This document shows positions 19,970-29,198 of a stretch of DNA of 64,000 nucleotides, one piece after another. The stretch's first letter is position 1, and every line of letters begins with the position of its first letter. A program made the position numbers and the translations under genes. This DNA comes from Prochlorococcus marinus str. MIT 0919. Its GTDB lineage: Bacteria > Cyanobacteriota > Cyanobacteriia > PCC-6307 > Cyanobiaceae. The DNA is taken from the NCBI RefSeq assembly GCF_027359375.1, contig NZ_CP114779.1, forward strand, positions 1 to 64,000. The letters are read 5' to 3'. A model generated the notes under the pieces. That model had not been told where the DNA came from. It saw nothing but the letters and a program-made list of their open reading frames with translations, and searched no databases.

Positions 19970-20046
19970 TGAGATTTCTAATTCACACCTTATATCAAAA
20001 TAGGATGTGCAAGTAAGTATATTGATGTAGATTGTATTTTTTAACT

Positions 20047-20238
20047 TTAAGAAAATCCCTTAGGGAAATCATTTTTTATTGGATGCTTCTTAGCCCTCAA
20101 CTTTAATTGTATTTGTTTAAATAAAACAATTCCCAATCCTGTAATAAGAATGCCAAGGAATATCATCATGGACCATACAACCCATGAAGTGGTTCTGTTT
20201 GTTCCATTTAGTTGAATAGCTTTTAGAAGGTCTATCAT
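20047..20238 (-). CDS. Small single-helix membrane protein
   Basis: 63 residues with one strong transmembrane helix (about 19-40) and a basic, proline-containing C-terminus. No recognised family. Confidence 0.5.
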   Translation of the reverse strand: MIDLLKAIQLNGTNRTTSWVVWSMMIFLGILITGLGIVLFKQIQLKLRAKKHPIKNDFPKGFS

Positions 20239-20579
20239 CTTCCAATTCTCATTGTATTTATCTTAATACACGTGCAGTATCTTTAATTGCTATTTGCTTT
20301 CAATGTTTAATTTTAAAAATTTTACTATAGTTTTGCAATAATCTTAATCTTATTTGGCTAAATAAAAATTTAATAGGCGAGTATTCAATTGAGCTATTAA
20401 ATCAATTGAACGTGATTAGTTTAAATTTTGTAGAGCATCTCACTTGATTAATGATGAAAAATAAGTGAGTACATTTATTGAATTATCTAGTAGGCCTTTC
20501 CTTTGAGGCTAGCAAGTTGACTGGCAGAAAAGGACTTTTCGCAAGTTATACTTTCTCGAAGGATTGCGTAAAAACCTGG

Positions 20580-20617
20580 TTGACAAGCCAAGAAGGCGCC
20601 AGTAGTATACCTGTACT
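20580..20617 (+). promoter_or_regulatory. Sigma-70 promoter with LexA-like operator, copy 1
   Basis: TTGACA (20580-20585), a 17-bp spacer and TAGTAT (20603-20608). The palindrome AGTATACCTGTACT (20604-20617) overlaps the -10 box. It is close to the cyanobacterial LexA consensus AGTACWNWTGTACT. The rest of 20239-20644 shows no gene. Two more promoters of identical build occur at 32184 and 36630. Confidence 0.65.
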
Positions 20618-20644
20618 ATCTTGAATGAAGAATTAAGAGCTGTT

Positions 20645-20818
20645 ATGAGTAGACATTATTTCGTTTTAAGGATATCTCGTCAGATTTACAGAGGTAATGA
20701 TCTCAAAGAGAGATTCACTTGTTACCAGCTTGTGCATAATTATTTCGATGCCTTCTCTTTTAAAGAGCTGCTTTCAATGGCTGGATGTTTTGATATTGAT
20801 CCTATTGAATCGAATTAA
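20645..20818 (+). CDS. Small protein under an SOS-like promoter
   Basis: 57 residues from ATG 20645 (MSRHYFVLRISRQ). A longer version from TTG 20621 would begin only about 3 bp after the operator, so the ATG is preferred. The protein is soluble, with several aromatic residues and two cysteines. No family recognised; the LexA-like operator 28 bp upstream suggests induction by DNA damage. Confidence 0.5.
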   Translation: MSRHYFVLRISRQIYRGNDLKERFTCYQLVHNYFDAFSFKELLSMAGCFDIDPIESN

Positions 20819-20886
20819 TACCTGATCGCTTTCCTTTTGGGACTATAAATATCTATGCTTAGGCCCGGACTCTTTGCTGCAGTCTG

Positions 20887-21027
20887 TTATTGGATAAATT
20901 TTTGAACAACCTTAAGTATGTCTGGAGCAGAACCTATAACAAAAAGACCAACGCCTCCAAGGACGGCTATATAAGCAATATCATAAAGTAGATCTAATGT
21001 TTTGTATTTTGGTTTTTTCTCCACTTT
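20887..21027 (-). CDS. 46-residue membrane peptide
   Basis: GTG start at 21027 (or TTG 21033), sequence begins MEKKPKYKTTLDLLYDIAY, then a glycine-rich helix and an amphipathic end. Codon use and the regular basic start plus helix make it a likely gene. Function unknown. Confidence 0.5.
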   Translation of the reverse strand, partial: KVEKKPKYKTLDLLYDIAYIAVLGGVGLFVIGSAPDILKVVQKFIQ

Positions 21028-21060
21028 CAACAGCGCTTATTTTTTCTTATTATAATTTCT

Positions 21061-21141
21061 ATGTTTTCGAAATATTTAATCACATTGATACTTGTATTAA
21101 TTTTCTATCAAATATTTAGTCTAGAACTTTCTAATAAATAG
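21061..21141 (+). CDS. Possible 26-residue membrane peptide
   Basis: One hydrophobic helix (MFSKYLITLILVLIF) with a short polar end. It is the size of small membrane peptides here but has little else to support it. Confidence 0.3.
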   Translation: MFSKYLITLILVLIFYQIFSLELSNK

Positions 21142-21215
21142 ACTCAAGTAGATTTGTTAATAGTTACTTCGAACCTTCACAATTCGCGATTCTTGTCCAT
21201 TCTAGCTTTTGCGTA

Positions 21216-21533
21216 TTATTTTCCTTCAAGGCAAATAAACGACCTGTTTCCCTCTCTGAGGTAGGATCTTTTAGGTGATCTCCAACGTCTCCCTTGCTCT
21301 TGACATTGAGGAAAACCTTTCATTTCTATTTTTGCACTAAAAGAACTTTCATTTGCACTGCTATGAATAATTAGCCAAATACTCTTTTCTTTTTCGTTGT
21401 GTATACGAGCTTGCTTTATGACTGGATTGATATACCAACCAAAGATAATTAATACCGCACTAAACGTAATTATTTTTCGGTGATTTTTCCACCACTCGTA
21501 TGCTTCATGGATTAGCTTCTCTTTCCAGTACAT
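21216..21533 (-). CDS. Membrane-anchored conserved hypothetical protein
   Basis: 105 residues: a basic, Trp-rich start, one transmembrane helix (about 20-40) and a soluble C-terminal domain with two cysteines and a RRWRSPKRSY basic patch. Probably exposed to the periplasm or lumen. No recognised family. Confidence 0.55.
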   Translation of the reverse strand: MYWKEKLIHEAYEWWKNHRKIITFSAVLIIFGWYINPVIKQARIHNEKEKSIWLIIHSSANESSFSAKIEMKGFPQCQEQGRRWRSPKRSYLREGNRSFICLEGK

Positions 21534-21945
21534 AATCTTCTATAAATTATCCTCAATAATCTAGACTAAATAATGTTATAAATACTTCAACATTAATCCG
21601 TTGAAGGATGACTGTCTAATTTAATGCCGTTTTTAAGTTTTGTTCATAGATCTACTTCATAAGAGTTTTTGCTGGTGTCAAGATTCTTATTAAATACAGT
21701 CAAAGCTCATTTTACTTTTCTTATCATGCGATCAACACTTGTTGAGCCACAGCTGTTTAGAGAATGCATGCTGATCTTGATTTAAATATTAAAACTATTA
21801 TTTTGTTTGGTTATTTACTTCTATTTAGCAAGCAATGTGTTATGTTCTATGGATCTCATTAGAGATAAAGCTAGGGATAAAACTCTCAAGCAGAAGTGAT
21901 ATTGGTTAGTCCAATTCATTAACACAACATACCAAAGGAGTATTG
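21534..21945. other. Gene-free stretch
   Basis: AT-rich, no convincing frame on either strand. The last 50 bp hold the leader and ribosome-binding site (AAAGGAG) of the next gene. Confidence 0.5.
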
Positions 21946-22107
21946 ATGGCTAAAAAACTATTAAATATTGAATATGCTGAATTAATGCTCCAGGCTGAAG
22001 AGGCAGTAGGGAGAAAGGAAGCTGTAGGCCTGCTTCACAAGGCTTATAGAATTAGAAAAAAGATTTATCGACAAGAAGCTGAGAGTTCTCAGCTCGAGAG
22101 TAAATAA
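21946..22107 (+). CDS. Small helical protein, conserved type
   Basis: 53 residues, starts MAKKLLNIEYAELML, predicted to be two amphipathic helices, soluble and basic. A strong ribosome-binding site (AAAGGAG, 5 bp before ATG) and a perfect terminator directly after the stop show it is a real single-gene unit. Function unknown. Confidence 0.7.
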   Translation: MAKKLLNIEYAELMLQAEEAVGRKEAVGLLHKAYRIRKKIYRQEAESSQLESK

Positions 22108-22112
22108 AAAAA

Positions 22113-22139
22113 AGAGTTGATTACAAAGTAATCAACTCT
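22113..22139 (+). terminator. Intrinsic terminator
   Basis: Perfect 12-bp stem AGAGTTGATTAC / GTAATCAACTCT with a 3-nt loop, A-run before and TT after; 5 bp past the stop of the 53-residue gene. Confidence 0.8.
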
Positions 22140-22362
22140 TTAATTAATAGGTCTTTATAGAGAACCTATATAAACCTATTAATTATGAAACCTTTCAAGG
22201 CGTGAGTCATTGAGACCTCAACTGATTTAATCCCCATTGACTCTTGACCGATCGGTAGATACGACAATGGATCACCTCCGTAATGAAACTATCTATAAAG
22301 TAGCTAAGATTAATCTTTTTTTGCCAGAATTAAGACTATTTTAAAATATTCCTAGTCTTTAA

Positions 22363-22646
22363 TTAGTTGTAGATCCATTCATGATGGTGATATTTGTGTC
22401 AGTGGTATTGGATCACCGTAATGTGCTCAATTCTTTCTAATCTGCTCTCTGGTAAATTTCTTGTGATGGAAATTGAATAATCACGGCTAATTCCTCTACT
22501 TGCTCTTCAACTGTTTTGGGCCCGAGGTCTTTAGCAAAGATAGATCCACCCATTAACTGAATCTAAGAGGAAAAGTCTTGAACATATTCATTAAATCCTT
22601 CTTGATTAGTTACGGTTGTTGTGACAAGGCACTATACATTAGCCAT
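22363..22646 (-). pseudogene. Degenerate DUF1330 gene
   Basis: The minus strand reads as a broken copy of the DUF1330 proteins at 41559 and 44815. Recognisable pieces are TTTVTNQEGFNEYVQDF, GGSIFAKDLGPKTVEEQ, ELAVIIQFPSQEI and DTNITIMNGS, in the right order. At least three in-frame stops interrupt it, and the total length is not a multiple of three, with a small deletion after FPSQEI. The residue pattern is closest to the 44815 copy. Confidence 0.75.
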
Positions 22647-22933
22647 ATTTGAAAATTAAAAATTCCAAGAGGTCACTCTAAAATGTTCAGATTTTAAAGG
22701 GTAAGCTGGAAAAAATAGGCTCTTTGAAAAATCATCCTGAAAGTAAGGAGCCTGCTGGAACCTACCTTGGTTATTGATAGATTTGTGCAAGCCTAGTTTT
22801 GACTTAGTACATAAATCCGTGTTTTGGTGGGATTTAAGAGTTCCTTGTGATTTGAAAATCTTTGTGGAGAATTTAAATAAGGGCCAAAAGCATTTATTTT
22901 GCTTTAGCTTTTATTTGTATGAATATGAGAGCC

Positions 22934-23071
22934 TTAACCAAATATTGCTGAGACTACAGCGCCAACAGCAATAATAATTCCTCCCCACTTTATTACAGGC
23001 TCATTCTTGTCGTAAGTTGATGAGACAAGAATTGCAGCAAGAAGGATCTGTGTGAGATTGTCAGTAATCAT
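22934..23071 (-). CDS. 45-residue two-helix membrane peptide
   Basis: Starts MITDNLTQILLAAILV, a short polar turn (STYDKNEPVIKW) and a second helix. Good hydrophobic pattern and acidic/basic turn make it a likely gene. Function unknown. Confidence 0.5.
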   Translation of the reverse strand: MITDNLTQILLAAILVSSTYDKNEPVIKWGGIIIAVGAVVSAIFG

Positions 23072-23163
23072 GTGAAGTAACCCGAAAAGTATTAGTTGTT
23101 ACTTTTTAGATTTAGCAGGGCTTTCATGACTGGTCCATTCAATATTAAGAATGCAACTAAAAA

Positions 23164-23280
23164 TTGCGGCAACTTAGGGATTGGCACAATCGATTCCCCA
23201 ATGCATTAAGGGCAAAGTCTTGGAATGCAAGAGCTGCTGAAATGGCTTCTTTGGAAGAAATCTTTTTTCTTTTCTTTTGA
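23164..23280 (+). CDS. Possible 38-residue protein
   Basis: A TTG-start frame rich in R, W and N (RDWHNRFPNALRAKSWNA), ending in FFLFF. The composition of the first 30 residues looks coding, but there is no clear ribosome-binding site. It could also be the 3' fragment of a lost gene. Confidence 0.3.
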   Translation: MRQLRDWHNRFPNALRAKSWNARAAEMASLEEIFFLFF

Positions 23281-23386
23281 AACTTCAAGCCTTATTCTGA
23301 GAACCGAGTAAGAATACTTGCGTAAGAACCGAGGTTTAAAAAACAATTAAAATCATTTAGAAAGAAAATGTTCGAATAGGAGGATT

Positions 23387-23554
23387 ATGAAATTGTTTTT
23401 TACTCCTTTCACTGTTATCCAAAATTTCATCAGTGATATTGGTAGAATGCATGACTTTTTATATGAAATTCCAGCTGAAACACATGATGAATTTTGGCAG
23501 AGGGAATGTGCAAAATATCCAACAGCTCAAACTTGCAAGACATATGATTCCTAA
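23387..23554 (+). CDS. 55-residue conserved-type protein
   Basis: Begins MKLFFTPFTVIQNFISD, then an acidic, aromatic region and two C-terminal cysteines (CAKYPTAQTC). A strong AGGAGG lies 4 bp before the ATG. Possibly membrane-associated through the first 20 residues. Function unknown. Confidence 0.6.
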   Translation: MKLFFTPFTVIQNFISDIGRMHDFLYEIPAETHDEFWQRECAKYPTAQTCKTYDS

Positions 23555-23707
23555 TAGAAATAATTGCTTAAAACTTATTAAATAACTAAAATCTTCAAAA
23601 TATAAAAAAGAGTTTGAAATTTTTTCATCTGTGATTAACTTTTAAATTTTACTAGTCAGGAAGTGATAGCTAGAGCAAAATATGTTCAGAGATGAGGCCC
23701 TTCAGCT

Positions 23708-24103
23708 ATGAAACAACAAGAGATTAACTTCCTCAGTGATCTTAGAAGAATTAATTCTGCTCCAGTGCTTCATGAAAACCAAAAGATTAAATTGTTAAAC
23801 GAATTAGCTCCATACCTTAATAAGGCTGATTGGTTCACTGTAGGGATAATGGCTTCATCGTCTATGCAGGCAATTATTGCTTTAAAAACAATGGAAAATA
23901 GGTTTAATTGGACTGCGATGAAATTAGTGACCCAAGTAAAGGAAAATGGACCAGTATTCCTGAAAGCGAATCAAAAAACCGGAGATATTCATGTCCGCAT
24001 TGAGTTTGGATTAGGAGAAGGCATTCTTTTGGGATGTCAATATAATGAAGAATCTAAAAATGCAGATACTTTAGGCCCCTTCCCGTTGAACTTCTTTGAC
24101 TAA
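23708..24103 (+). CDS. DUF1824 family protein
   Basis: 131-residue soluble alpha/beta protein of a cyanobacterial family, with the family-like segments WFTVGIMASSSMQAIIALK and GEGILLGCQY. Found across cyanobacteria; function unknown. Confidence 0.75.
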   Translation: MKQQEINFLSDLRRINSAPVLHENQKIKLLNELAPYLNKADWFTVGIMASSSMQAIIALKTMENRFNWTAMKLVTQVKENGPVFLKANQKTGDIHVRIEFGLGEGILLGCQYNEESKNADTLGPFPLNFFD

Positions 24104-24162
24104 TTGTTAGCTTATTGGCCCTGAAATTATTTCGTTTGTAGTATCTAAGAAAGATTGCGTCA

Positions 24163-24324
24163 ATGAATAGTCTTTCGAAAATTTCTAAAATTGGTTTTCC
24201 TTCTATTGTTGGCTTAGGAGTCGCTTGGCTGGGAATAAAATTTATAAGTAGCGAAAGTAGACTTTTGGAGAGGAAAATGGAATTAGAGATTCAGCTAGGG
24301 GCTAAATCAATTAAATCCTATTAG
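24163..24324 (+). CDS. 53-residue membrane-anchored peptide
   Basis: One helix (about 10-28) with a polar start, followed by a charged amphipathic helix. Similar in layout to other small genes here. Function unknown. Confidence 0.5.
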   Translation: MNSLSKISKIGFPSIVGLGVAWLGIKFISSESRLLERKMELEIQLGAKSIKSY

Positions 24325-24540
24325 ATATTTAACGCATAAAGAACTAGTCTTTTGAAATTAACCATTTCCAAAATCGTTATAAATTCCTTAGTGAGTCAAA
24401 ATTTGATCCTTCTTTCTTCATACTGCTTTAAGAAAACCTCTTGCATTCTTGTATTACTTCTAGGGTTGCAAAAATAGGTGTAAAGACTTACTTGAATGAT
24501 TGCTTGAGGAGGTTACGTTTGGAGCCCTCACCCTTTTAAA

Positions 24541-24699
24541 ATGACTCCTAATAAATTTGATGTAATCATTGATGATCTCTTTTTAGATGGTGCCGCGAGA
24601 ATAAGGTCATTCAAGTATTACAACAAAATCAATCCAAGAGCCGTAAAGATTATTTCAGATTTCTGTGATGAGGAAAAGAAAAATCTTAGGGCTGCCTAA
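24541..24699 (+). CDS. 52-residue soluble protein
   Basis: Starts MTPNKFDVIIDDLFLDG; acidic front half and basic middle, no membrane segment. Reads as a real short protein by composition. Function unknown. Confidence 0.5.
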   Translation: MTPNKFDVIIDDLFLDGAARIRSFKYYNKINPRAVKIISDFCDEEKKNLRAA

Positions 24700-24740
24700 C
24701 TATCATTAGTCACTTAAGTTCATTCCCAAGAAGATAAAAA

Positions 24741-25016
24741 ATGGGTGATTCATTTCAGAAGGCTTTTCTCTTTGTCAATTGCATGGCCCTTTGCGTAATA
24801 GCCGTCCAGCTCATACCCTTTAGTCGAGAAAAAGAACTCTCTAATTTTTGCAGGGAATACTATGCACTCACAAAAGAAAAAGATGAACTATCTCAAAATT
24901 CAAAAATATCTTCAAAGCTTGTCTTGAAGAGGGGAGTGATTTCCAAAAAAACAGGTTTAAATACTGAAAAAAATGTTGATGATTTTTGTAATTCCTTCTA
25001 TTTTAACCAGCAATGA
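24741..25016 (+). CDS. Membrane-anchored hypothetical protein
   Basis: 91 residues: N-terminal helix (about 8-26), then a charged soluble region with cysteines in NFCREYY and DDFCNSFY. The stop overlaps the start of the next gene (ATGA), so the two are translationally coupled. Confidence 0.55.
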   Translation: MGDSFQKAFLFVNCMALCVIAVQLIPFSREKELSNFCREYYALTKEKDELSQNSKISSKLVLKRGVISKKTGLNTEKNVDDFCNSFYFNQQ

Positions 25017-25111
25017 ACTGGCTTAGAAATATATTATTTTTAACTCTTTCTATCTCTGCAGCTTATTTTTGTGGGAGAGATCTTATTGACCCTGATTGGT
25101 ACTTGCGTTAA
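25013..25111 (+). CDS. 32-residue membrane peptide, coupled to upstream gene
   Basis: ATG overlaps the preceding stop in ATGA. One helix (about 5-20) and a polar end (GRDLIDPDWYLR). The coupling is the main support. Confidence 0.5.
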   Translation: MNWLRNILFLTLSISAAYFCGRDLIDPDWYLR

Positions 25112-25234
25112 TTTAATTAGCTATCTAGGTAAGATTTGGAATGATTCGAAGATGAATATTGAGCTAATTAAATAGATTGGAAGTATTTGTAAATATGCAG
25201 CTTTTTAATCAATCATAGTTCAAGATCTTTCTCA

Positions 25235-25281
<47 letters not shown>

Positions 25282-25296
25282 ACAAAAAAGACAAAA

Positions 25297-25818
25297 TTAC
25301 TTTGTCAAACCAATGCTTCTTGAGGGGTCAAGGAAATTTAATACCGCAGGTATTAAAAGGAGTACTGTGATTAATCTTACAGCGTGTAGTGCTGCCACAG
25401 CTGCGCCTACGCCGAACTCGGCGCCAACAAGGCTCATGCCTATAGTCCCTCCAGGAGCTGCTCCTAAAATGGCAACGACTTTTTCTACGCCTAAGTATTT
25501 ACTAATCAATAATCCAACAACAATTCCTGTTAGCAATAAAGTAAAGGTTATAACTAACGCAGGTTTCCAAAGAGATTGCAATTCCCCAAGTGTATCCCTA
25601 TTAATTCCAGTTCCAATAACTGTTCCTATACCAATTCCTAAAACTGTTTTTGTACCTAAAGGCCATGCGGCTACTTCTAGTTGGCCACTAACGCTTAATA
25701 AGCCGGCTCCTAGGATTGCTCCCAAGAGTGGAGCGGCTGGAATGCCTGTGAGGAGAAGAACAGCACCTAAGGCACTTCCTGCCATGACGTATAACAACAA
25801 ATTCACAAAAGATGGCAT
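25297..25818 (-). CDS. AbrB-family (PF05145-like) membrane protein
   Basis: 173 residues with five to six hydrophobic helices and the glycine/proline pattern of the AbrB duplication protein family (GIPAAPLLGAILGAGLL early, AAPGGTIGMSLVGAEFG later). It has one repeat unit; classic AbrB proteins have two, so this is a half-size form. Once labelled 'ammonia monooxygenase regulator'; likely a transporter or channel-like membrane protein of unknown substrate. Confidence 0.8.
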   Translation of the reverse strand: MPSFVNLLLYVMAGSALGAVLLLTGIPAAPLLGAILGAGLLSVSGQLEVAAWPLGTKTVLGIGIGTVIGTGINRDTLGELQSLWKPALVITFTLLLTGIVVGLLISKYLGVEKVVAILGAAPGGTIGMSLVGAEFGVGAAVAALHAVRLITVLLLIPAVLNFLDPSRSIGLTK

Positions 25819-26074
25819 TGAATTTGGAATGACTACTCTCCAAGTTTCTCTCTTTAAGAAATTATTAACAAGGGCTATGTTTAATTGAATTTAACTTCAA
25901 GGCAAGTTTTCTATGATGTGTTACCTAAATGAATGAGCCAATTGCGTTGAAATAATCCTTTTTCCTTTAATAGGCAATATTTCAAGATTAATTTTTATAA
26001 TTAGTTTAGTTTGTTGCAAAAGGGGTTTACCAAAATATTGTGTAGAGAATAGTCATTCCGCTAATTCAACTTTA

Positions 26075-26302
26075 ATGGCTGATCTTAAAGAAGAAGCTAA
26101 ACTTGATTGGATCAAAATCCTCTCGGGATTTGCTCTAGTTATTTGTGCTTTCTGCCTTGCTTTGATTGTTGTGAGTTTACGTCCTCTAGCTAAATGGGCT
26201 AATTATCAAAGTATTTGTGTAGAACAACAAATTGAAAAAGCACCTATTTCTTGGGCTGTTAGAAAGTGTAATGGCCGCTCAAAGGTATATCAAGTGAAGT
26301 AA
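26075..26302 (+). CDS. Membrane-anchored hypothetical protein
   Basis: 75 residues with one helix (about 14-34) and a C-terminal region with two cysteines (SICVEQQ, VRKCNGR). Probably faces the periplasm or lumen. Function unknown. Confidence 0.55.
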   Translation: MADLKEEAKLDWIKILSGFALVICAFCLALIVVSLRPLAKWANYQSICVEQQIEKAPISWAVRKCNGRSKVYQVK

Positions 26303-26418
26303 AAGGGGCAGCAAAAATAAAAATTAGGCAAGGAACATCAAACCAGGTTGAAAGTAAAATATTCCTTGGCAATTGGTCCAAATCAAACAAATTAACTTTG
26401 AGAACTTTATTTTGTTCC

Positions 26419-26802
26419 TTAAGCACTCTTTTCTGGAACGATTTCTTTAAGCTCTCCTTTCTCAATCTCTTTTAATAAACCCCTTACAACGCCCCACATG
26501 GGAGCACCGGTTGCAAAAGCCAGTATTAATGAGGATACAAATGAATTAAAGGGAGAGAAAGTAAATATTTCGAGTACGCCTGTAAACATTATTGTGAATC
26601 CAGCAAGTATTGAGCAATAGCTTGTTATCGATAAGAATCCTTCTAATGGAAGCGGTGAAATCCTTTTATCCTTCCATTTTTGAATCTTTATTTGGATCAC
26701 GTATATAAAGACAAAGGAGAAAAAAACAATAAATGATCCTCCAATCCAAGCAATCGTTTTAATTTCAATCATAGTCACACAATACATTAGTAGGCTTTTC
26801 AC
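26419..26802 (-). CDS. Three-to-four-helix membrane protein
   Basis: 127 residues; helices near 18-36, 58-75, 85-105. The start could be MIEIKTIAW (11 residues later), which removes an unlikely front piece. Ends with the acidic tail EIVPEKSA. No family recognised. Confidence 0.5.
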   Translation of the reverse strand: MKSLLMYCVTMIEIKTIAWIGGSFIVFFSFVFIYVIQIKIQKWKDKRISPLPLEGFLSITSYCSILAGFTIMFTGVLEIFTFSPFNSFVSSLILAFATGAPMWGVVRGLLKEIEKGELKEIVPEKSA

Positions 26803-26941
26803 TTCCTAATGGATATAGCTATTTGACTTGAAAACTCTCTTGGTTACGATCCCTCTTAAAGCGAGTCTTGTTAATGTTGAAGTGATATATATGGCTGGAA
26901 AGCCTGGCTGGGAGTAGTAAATGGAATTCCCTTATTAATTA

Positions 26942-27208
26942 TTATTCAAAACTTTTGACAGCACACTCATACCCTGACTCTTGCACGTTTTTGTTTTTGT
27001 CCACTATGAGCTCTAGGGCACAATCACAGTAATTTTCTATAGAATTCTCAGAAACACCTTTAATTGCAATGTTCTCTTTTGCGCTAGCAATACAATCTAC
27101 CAGTTGTTCTTTTTCATATGCACTTGCTGATGAAGCAAATATTACTAGAGCAAAAACAACCAAAGGGATAAGGAAAACTTGCTTGAATCTGTTCATATAA
27201 TCATTCAT
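26942..27208 (-). CDS. Small secreted cysteine-containing protein
   Basis: 88 residues with a signal peptide (cut after SSASA, about 30) and a helical mature domain with four cysteines: DCI, NYCDCAL and YECAV. The spacing suggests two disulfides. Function unknown. Confidence 0.6.
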   Translation of the reverse strand: MNDYMNRFKQVFLIPLVVFALVIFASSASAYEKEQLVDCIASAKENIAIKGVSENSIENYCDCALELIVDKNKNVQESGYECAVKSFE

Positions 27209-27527
27209 GAGGAAAATATTCTGTATTCACCTAAAAGATAGTTGCAAGCTAGAAATATTTTCTTAGATTTCAAAATATTTTTTACATACAGTTGAATTAG
27301 GATGAGGTGATTTTATCAGGTGACTTAGGCTACTTAGATAAGTTCGCTCTAATAGCAAGCAAAACATATACCTACTTACCCTCTAGGACAAGCAAATCTA
27401 GAAGATGAATATCTGATGGGACTTGCCAATCCATTCACTTTATAAATAAACAGAAGGAGGGCTATAGCTTTGATTGTTTGCTAGAAACTCAGATCTACTG
27501 TTTATAACTTATATAGCCTTTGAGAAA
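27209..27527. other. Gene-free stretch
   Basis: No convincing frame, repeat or hairpin; AT-rich spacer. Confidence 0.5.
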
Positions 27528-27698
27528 TCACTCCTCTTCTTGCCTTGCGTAATAGAAGAATTGACTCATCCCAAAAAATGCACCCAACCCACAAAGTGCT
27601 GGACCCAAATTGAAACCTCCTGAGGGCTTTATGATCCCTATGTCCGAAGGATGAGGAAGTTGGGTTGCAAAATCAAGAAGGTGGTTAGGATCAATCAT
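27528..27698 (-). CDS. 56-residue conserved-type membrane peptide
   Basis: Starts MIDPNHLLDFATQLPHP, one glycine-rich helix (about 32-48) and an acidic end (ARQEEE). The soluble front part and single helix look like a small photosynthetic-membrane protein. Lies just upstream of, and divergent from, pcb. Confidence 0.6.
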   Translation of the reverse strand: MIDPNHLLDFATQLPHPSDIGIIKPSGGFNLGPALCGLGAFFGMSQFFYYARQEEE

Positions 27699-27916
27699 TG
27701 GAATTCGGATGAATAGCTTTTTATAAATAACCGCAGGTTGCCACTTTGCTAAACCCGCGCAGAGGGACTTTACATGAGGTTTAATAAAAGAAAAGCAATG
27801 TCAACTGAAGATTGACAAACTAATAAAGATAAAGACCTTTAACTATTCTGTAGATATTTATTTGGCTGCATGTAGTGTTCGTGAGGTATAACGCCGTTTT
27901 CGCACAAAAAAAGATT

Positions 27917-28984
27917 ATGCAGACCTACGGTAATCCAGATGTCACTTATGACTATTGGGCTGGTAATGCTTCAGTTACCAATCTTTCTGGTCGATTTATT
28001 GCCTCGCATGCTGCCCACACTGGCTTGATTGCCTTTGGCGCCGGTTCAAACACTTTGTTTGAGCTTTCACGTTTTGATCCCTCCTTGCCTATGGGTGATC
28101 AGGGGTTAATATTCCTCCCTCACCTAGCAACCATTGGAGTTGGTTTTGACGAAGCAGGTGTTTGGACTGGGGCAGGTGTATTAACTATTGCAATAGTTCA
28201 TTTAATCCTCTCTATGGTTTATGGAGCAGGAGGTTTAATGCATGCCATTTATTTCCCAGATGATATGCAGAAGAGCAATGTTGCTCAAGCTAGAAAGTTT
28301 AAGTTGGAATGGGACAACCCTGACAACCAAACTTTTATTCTTGGTCACCATTTAATTTTGTTTGGCATAGCCTGTGCTTGGTTTGTTGAATGGGCAAGAA
28401 TACATGGGATATATGATCCAGCCATTGGTGCAGTTAGGCAGGTTAATTACAACCTTGACTTGTCAATGATTTGGGAAAGACAAGTTGACTTCTTAAGTAT
28501 TGATAGCTTGGAAGATGTCATGGGGGGGCATGCTTTCTTGGCATTTGTAGAGATTATTGGTGGCTGTTTTCATGCAATTGCAGGCTCCACTAAATGGGAA
28601 GACAAACGCCTTGGTTCATACGACAAACTAAAGGGAAAGGGTTTGCTTTCTGCCGAAGCAATTCTATCTTTCAGCCTTGCAGGTATTGGTTGGATGGCTA
28701 TTGTGGCCTCTTTCTGGGTTTCTCAAAATACAACCGTTTTCCCAGTTGAATTTTATGGAGAACCTTTAAACCGCGCTTTCATAGTTGCTCCGGCTTTTGT
28801 GGACTCTATTGATTACTCTAATGGCATAGCCCCTTTAGGCCATTCTGGACGTTGCTGGACAGCTAATTTCCATTACATAGCTGGTTTCTTTGCATATCAG
28901 GGTCATCTTTGGCATGCGCTCCGTGCCATGGGGTACAACTTTAAAGACATAGGTGCCAAATTGAACTTTGGTAATGCAACATAG
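27917..28984 (+). CDS. pcb: Divinyl chlorophyll a/b-binding antenna protein Pcb
   Basis: The Prochlorococcus light-harvesting protein, a six-helix relative of PSII CP43 and IsiA that binds divinyl chlorophylls in the thylakoid. The ATG at 27917 gives the standard N-terminus MQTYGNPDVTYDYWAGN; the frame is open 42 bp further upstream but that part has no family match. At 355 residues it shows the conserved SHAAHTGL, HLILSMVYGAGGL, GHHLILFGIACAWFVEWAR and GFFAYQGHLWHALRAMG segments whose histidines hold chlorophylls. The large lumenal loop of CP43 is absent, as expected. Several pcb genes usually occur in low-light strains; which one this is (pcbA-H) I cannot say. Confidence 0.95.
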   Translation: MQTYGNPDVTYDYWAGNASVTNLSGRFIASHAAHTGLIAFGAGSNTLFELSRFDPSLPMGDQGLIFLPHLATIGVGFDEAGVWTGAGVLTIAIVHLILSMVYGAGGLMHAIYFPDDMQKSNVAQARKFKLEWDNPDNQTFILGHHLILFGIACAWFVEWARIHGIYDPAIGAVRQVNYNLDLSMIWERQVDFLSIDSLEDVMGGHAFLAFVEIIGGCFHAIAGSTKWEDKRLGSYDKLKGKGLLSAEAILSFSLAGIGWMAIVASFWVSQNTTVFPVEFYGEPLNRAFIVAPAFVDSIDYSNGIAPLGHSGRCWTANFHYIAGFFAYQGHLWHALRAMGYNFKDIGAKLNFGNAT

Positions 28985-29095
28985 GCTTTTCTAAAAGTTC
29001 AATAAATCTCAGAACTTTTTTGTAAATGCTTGTTTGTCTAGATAGAGGCCCTTAAGACTTCAAACTAGATAAAAACTTTTCAATCAGATTTTCAC

Positions 29096-29125
29096 AGGGC
29101 TGGCATTTTGCCAGTCCTTTTTTTG
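29096..29125 (+). terminator. pcb terminator
   Basis: AGGGCTGGC-ATTTT-GCCAGTCCT hairpin followed by seven T, about 110 bp after the pcb stop. Confidence 0.85.
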
Positions 29126-29198
29126 TAGAAATCGCAAAGCAAGCACTTGCATATGCTTTTATCTAAAGGATTATTAGATAAGAATTCAAGTTAAGAGT

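Noticed and set aside
25313-25888. 191-codon open frame antisense to the AbrB-family gene
   Set aside because: It is a shadow: the minus strand has a clear membrane protein, and this frame is rich in P, T and S without a family.
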